NCBI GenBank assembly: GCA_947374485.1
Contig: CANCCF010000046.1
Location: 1 to 25,211 of the forward strand
Length of the DNA stretch: 25,211 bases
Reading direction: 5' to 3'
Source of the DNA: Comamonadaceae bacterium
GTDB taxonomy: Bacteria > Pseudomonadota > Gammaproteobacteria > Burkholderiales > Burkholderiaceae_C
Position numbers and translations under genes: made by a program. Under the pieces are notes generated by a model that worked only from the letters and a program-made list of their open reading frames with translations, did no database searches and was not told the origin of the DNA. Positions 24,132 to 25,211 of this stretch are shown here, piece after piece (the first letter of the stretch is position 1; every line of letters starts with the position of its first letter).

Positions 24132-25211
24132 GTGATCCTCCGATCGCTTTTTTTCCTTCTGGTGGCGGGCCTTGCGGCCTGCGCAGGCACGCCCGAACTG
24201 GAGCGCCAGGCCCTGCCGGTGCCTGCTGCCTGGCCCGTGGGCGCTGGTGAACAGGGCCAGGCTTCCCAGGCTTCCCAGGCGCATTGGACCGCCTTCTTCC
24301 CCGACCCCCAGCTGCAGCTCCTGATCGCCGCAGCCTTGGACAACAACCGCGACCTGCGCATTGCGGCCGCCCGCGTACAGGAGGCCCGCGCCCTGTACGG
24401 CATTGCCCGGGCCGACCGCCTGCCCACGGTGGGGCTTGCTGCCAGCAGTGCCTATGTGGGCACCCCCAGCGATCTGGTCAGCGCCGGCTCTGAGAGCACC
24501 AGCCGGCGCTACGACCTGGGGCTGTCGCTGCTTTCTTACGAGGTTGATTTCTGGGGCCGCCTGTCGGCCCTGAGCGAGTCGGCCCGCTTCAGTTTTCTGG
24601 CCACCGAAGAGGCGCGCCGCGCCGTGCAGCTCAGCCTGGTGGCCGATGTGGCCAGTGCCTGGTTTGCCTGCCTGCAGGCGCAAGACAGTGTGGAGGCGGC
24701 CGAGGGCACGGTGGAGCTGCGCGCGCAGTCGCTGGAGCTCATAGGGCGGGGCCGTGCCGTGGGCGGCGCCTATGACCTGGAGTACCAGACTGCTGCCGGC
24801 CTGCTCGAGAACGCACGCGCTGCGCTGGAGGGGGCGGGGCTGCAAAAAAGCCAGGCACTCAACCGCCTCAACTTTCTGGTCGGTTATGCCCAGCCGGTGC
24901 TGGCTGATGGCGCGACCTTGGCCACACAGGGGCTGGACAGCAGCCTGGCGCCCGGCCTGCCCTCCGAGGTGTTGCTGTTGCGCCCGGATGTGGTGGCCGC
25001 TGAAAACCGCCTGCGCGCGGCGCACGCCAACATTGGCGCGGCGCGCGCGGCCTTCCTGCCCCGGGTCTTGCTCACGGCCACGGCCGGGCTGGCCAGCCAG
25101 GGCCTCTCCAGCCTCTTCAGTGGCGCGGCCTGGGCCTTCCAGCCCGCCTTGTCGATGCCGCTGTTCGATGGCGGGCGCCTGAACGCCGGGGTGGACCTGG
25201 CCGAGGCGCGC
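24132..25211 (+). CDS. NodT/OprM-type outer-membrane efflux lipoprotein (partial, continues past right edge)
   Basis: This is the outer-membrane channel component of a tripartite RND-type efflux pump or a type I secretion system. About 360 residues are present out of roughly 450-490 usual. It has a signal peptide with a lipobox (LVAGLAAC, Cys at residue 17), then the conserved WTAFFPDPQLQLLI and AALDNNRDLRIAAARVQEARA segments, YEVDFWGRL, LLLRPDVVAAENRLRAAHANIGAARAAFLP and SMPLFDGGRL, all hallmarks of the family. The start is a GTG; an in-frame TTG 6 codons upstream is possible. It lies 90 bp after fliT and appears unrelated to the flagellum. Its membrane-fusion and pump partners would be outside the window. 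Confidence 0.9.
   Translation, partial: MILRSLFFLLVAGLAACAGTPELERQALPVPAAWPVGAGEQGQASQASQAHWTAFFPDPQLQLLIAAALDNNRDLRIAAARVQEARALYGIARADRLPTVGLAASSAYVGTPSDLVSAGSESTSRRYDLGLSLLSYEVDFWGRLSALSESARFSFLATEEARRAVQLSLVADVASAWFACLQAQDSVEAAEGTVELRAQSLELIGRGRAVGGAYDLEYQTAAGLLENARAALEGAGLQKSQALNRLNFLVGYAQPVLADGATLATQGLDSSLAPGLPSEVLLLRPDVVAAENRLRAAHANIGAARAAFLPRVLLTATAGLASQGLSSLFSGAAWAFQPALSMPLFDGGRLNAGVDLAEAR

Noticed and set aside
24132..25211. The efflux lipoprotein as part of the flagellar or glycosylation system
   Set aside because: It has clear NodT/OprM features, its own signal peptide and a 90-bp gap from fliT. Nothing in the sequence links it to the flagellum.

Overview
The window reads as chromosomal DNA from a motile betaproteobacterium of the Burkholderiales, most likely Comamonadaceae. 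This is an inference from the high GC content, the flhDC-motAB-cheYZ-flhBA gene order, FlhDC as flagellar master regulator, and the short 270-residue flagellins. No rRNA, tRNA, insertion sequence, phage gene or CRISPR array was seen. Almost all of the window is flagellar or makes material that probably decorates the flagellum.

Region 1 (1-6251, minus strand) is a flagellar operon read right to left: flhD, flhC, motA, motB, cheY, cheZ, flhB and the start of flhA, which runs off the left edge. It supplies the master regulator, the stator, the CheY/CheZ motor switch signal and the core of the export gate.

Region 2 (6525-12721, plus strand) is a seven-gene nucleotide-sugar cassette that diverges from flhDC. 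It encodes glucose-1-phosphate cytidylyltransferase, CDP-glucose 4,6-dehydratase, an RmlC-type epimerase, a zinc-binding sugar C-methyltransferase, a perosamine-synthase-like aminotransferase, a PglD/NeuD-like acyltransferase and a CmcI-family methyltransferase. The first six genes overlap at their start and stop codons. Together they predict a CDP-activated, C-methylated, N-acylated 4-amino-4,6-dideoxyhexose, possibly O-methylated as well.

Region 3 (12710-20551, minus strand) holds the most unusual gene: a 2338-residue protein with three consecutive TPR plus O-GlcNAc-transferase (GT41/SPINDLY) modules, then a GT2-like GT-A domain and an unassigned C-terminal domain. It starts 12 bases after the stop of a flagellin gene, so the two look like one operon. 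A second flagellin gene diverges from the first across a 348-bp promoter region.

Region 4 (20900-24041, plus strand) carries the second flagellin with its own terminator, then fliD, fliS and fliT (filament cap and export chaperones). Region 5 (24132 to the right edge) is the start of an unrelated NodT/OprM-type outer-membrane efflux lipoprotein.

Working model: region 2 builds an unusual CDP-sugar, the giant enzyme of region 3 glycosylates Ser/Thr of the co-expressed flagellin and perhaps extends the glycan through its GT2-like end, and FliS/FliD handle the modified subunits. The homologies are read directly from the sequence. The sugar structure and the link between the parts are inference.
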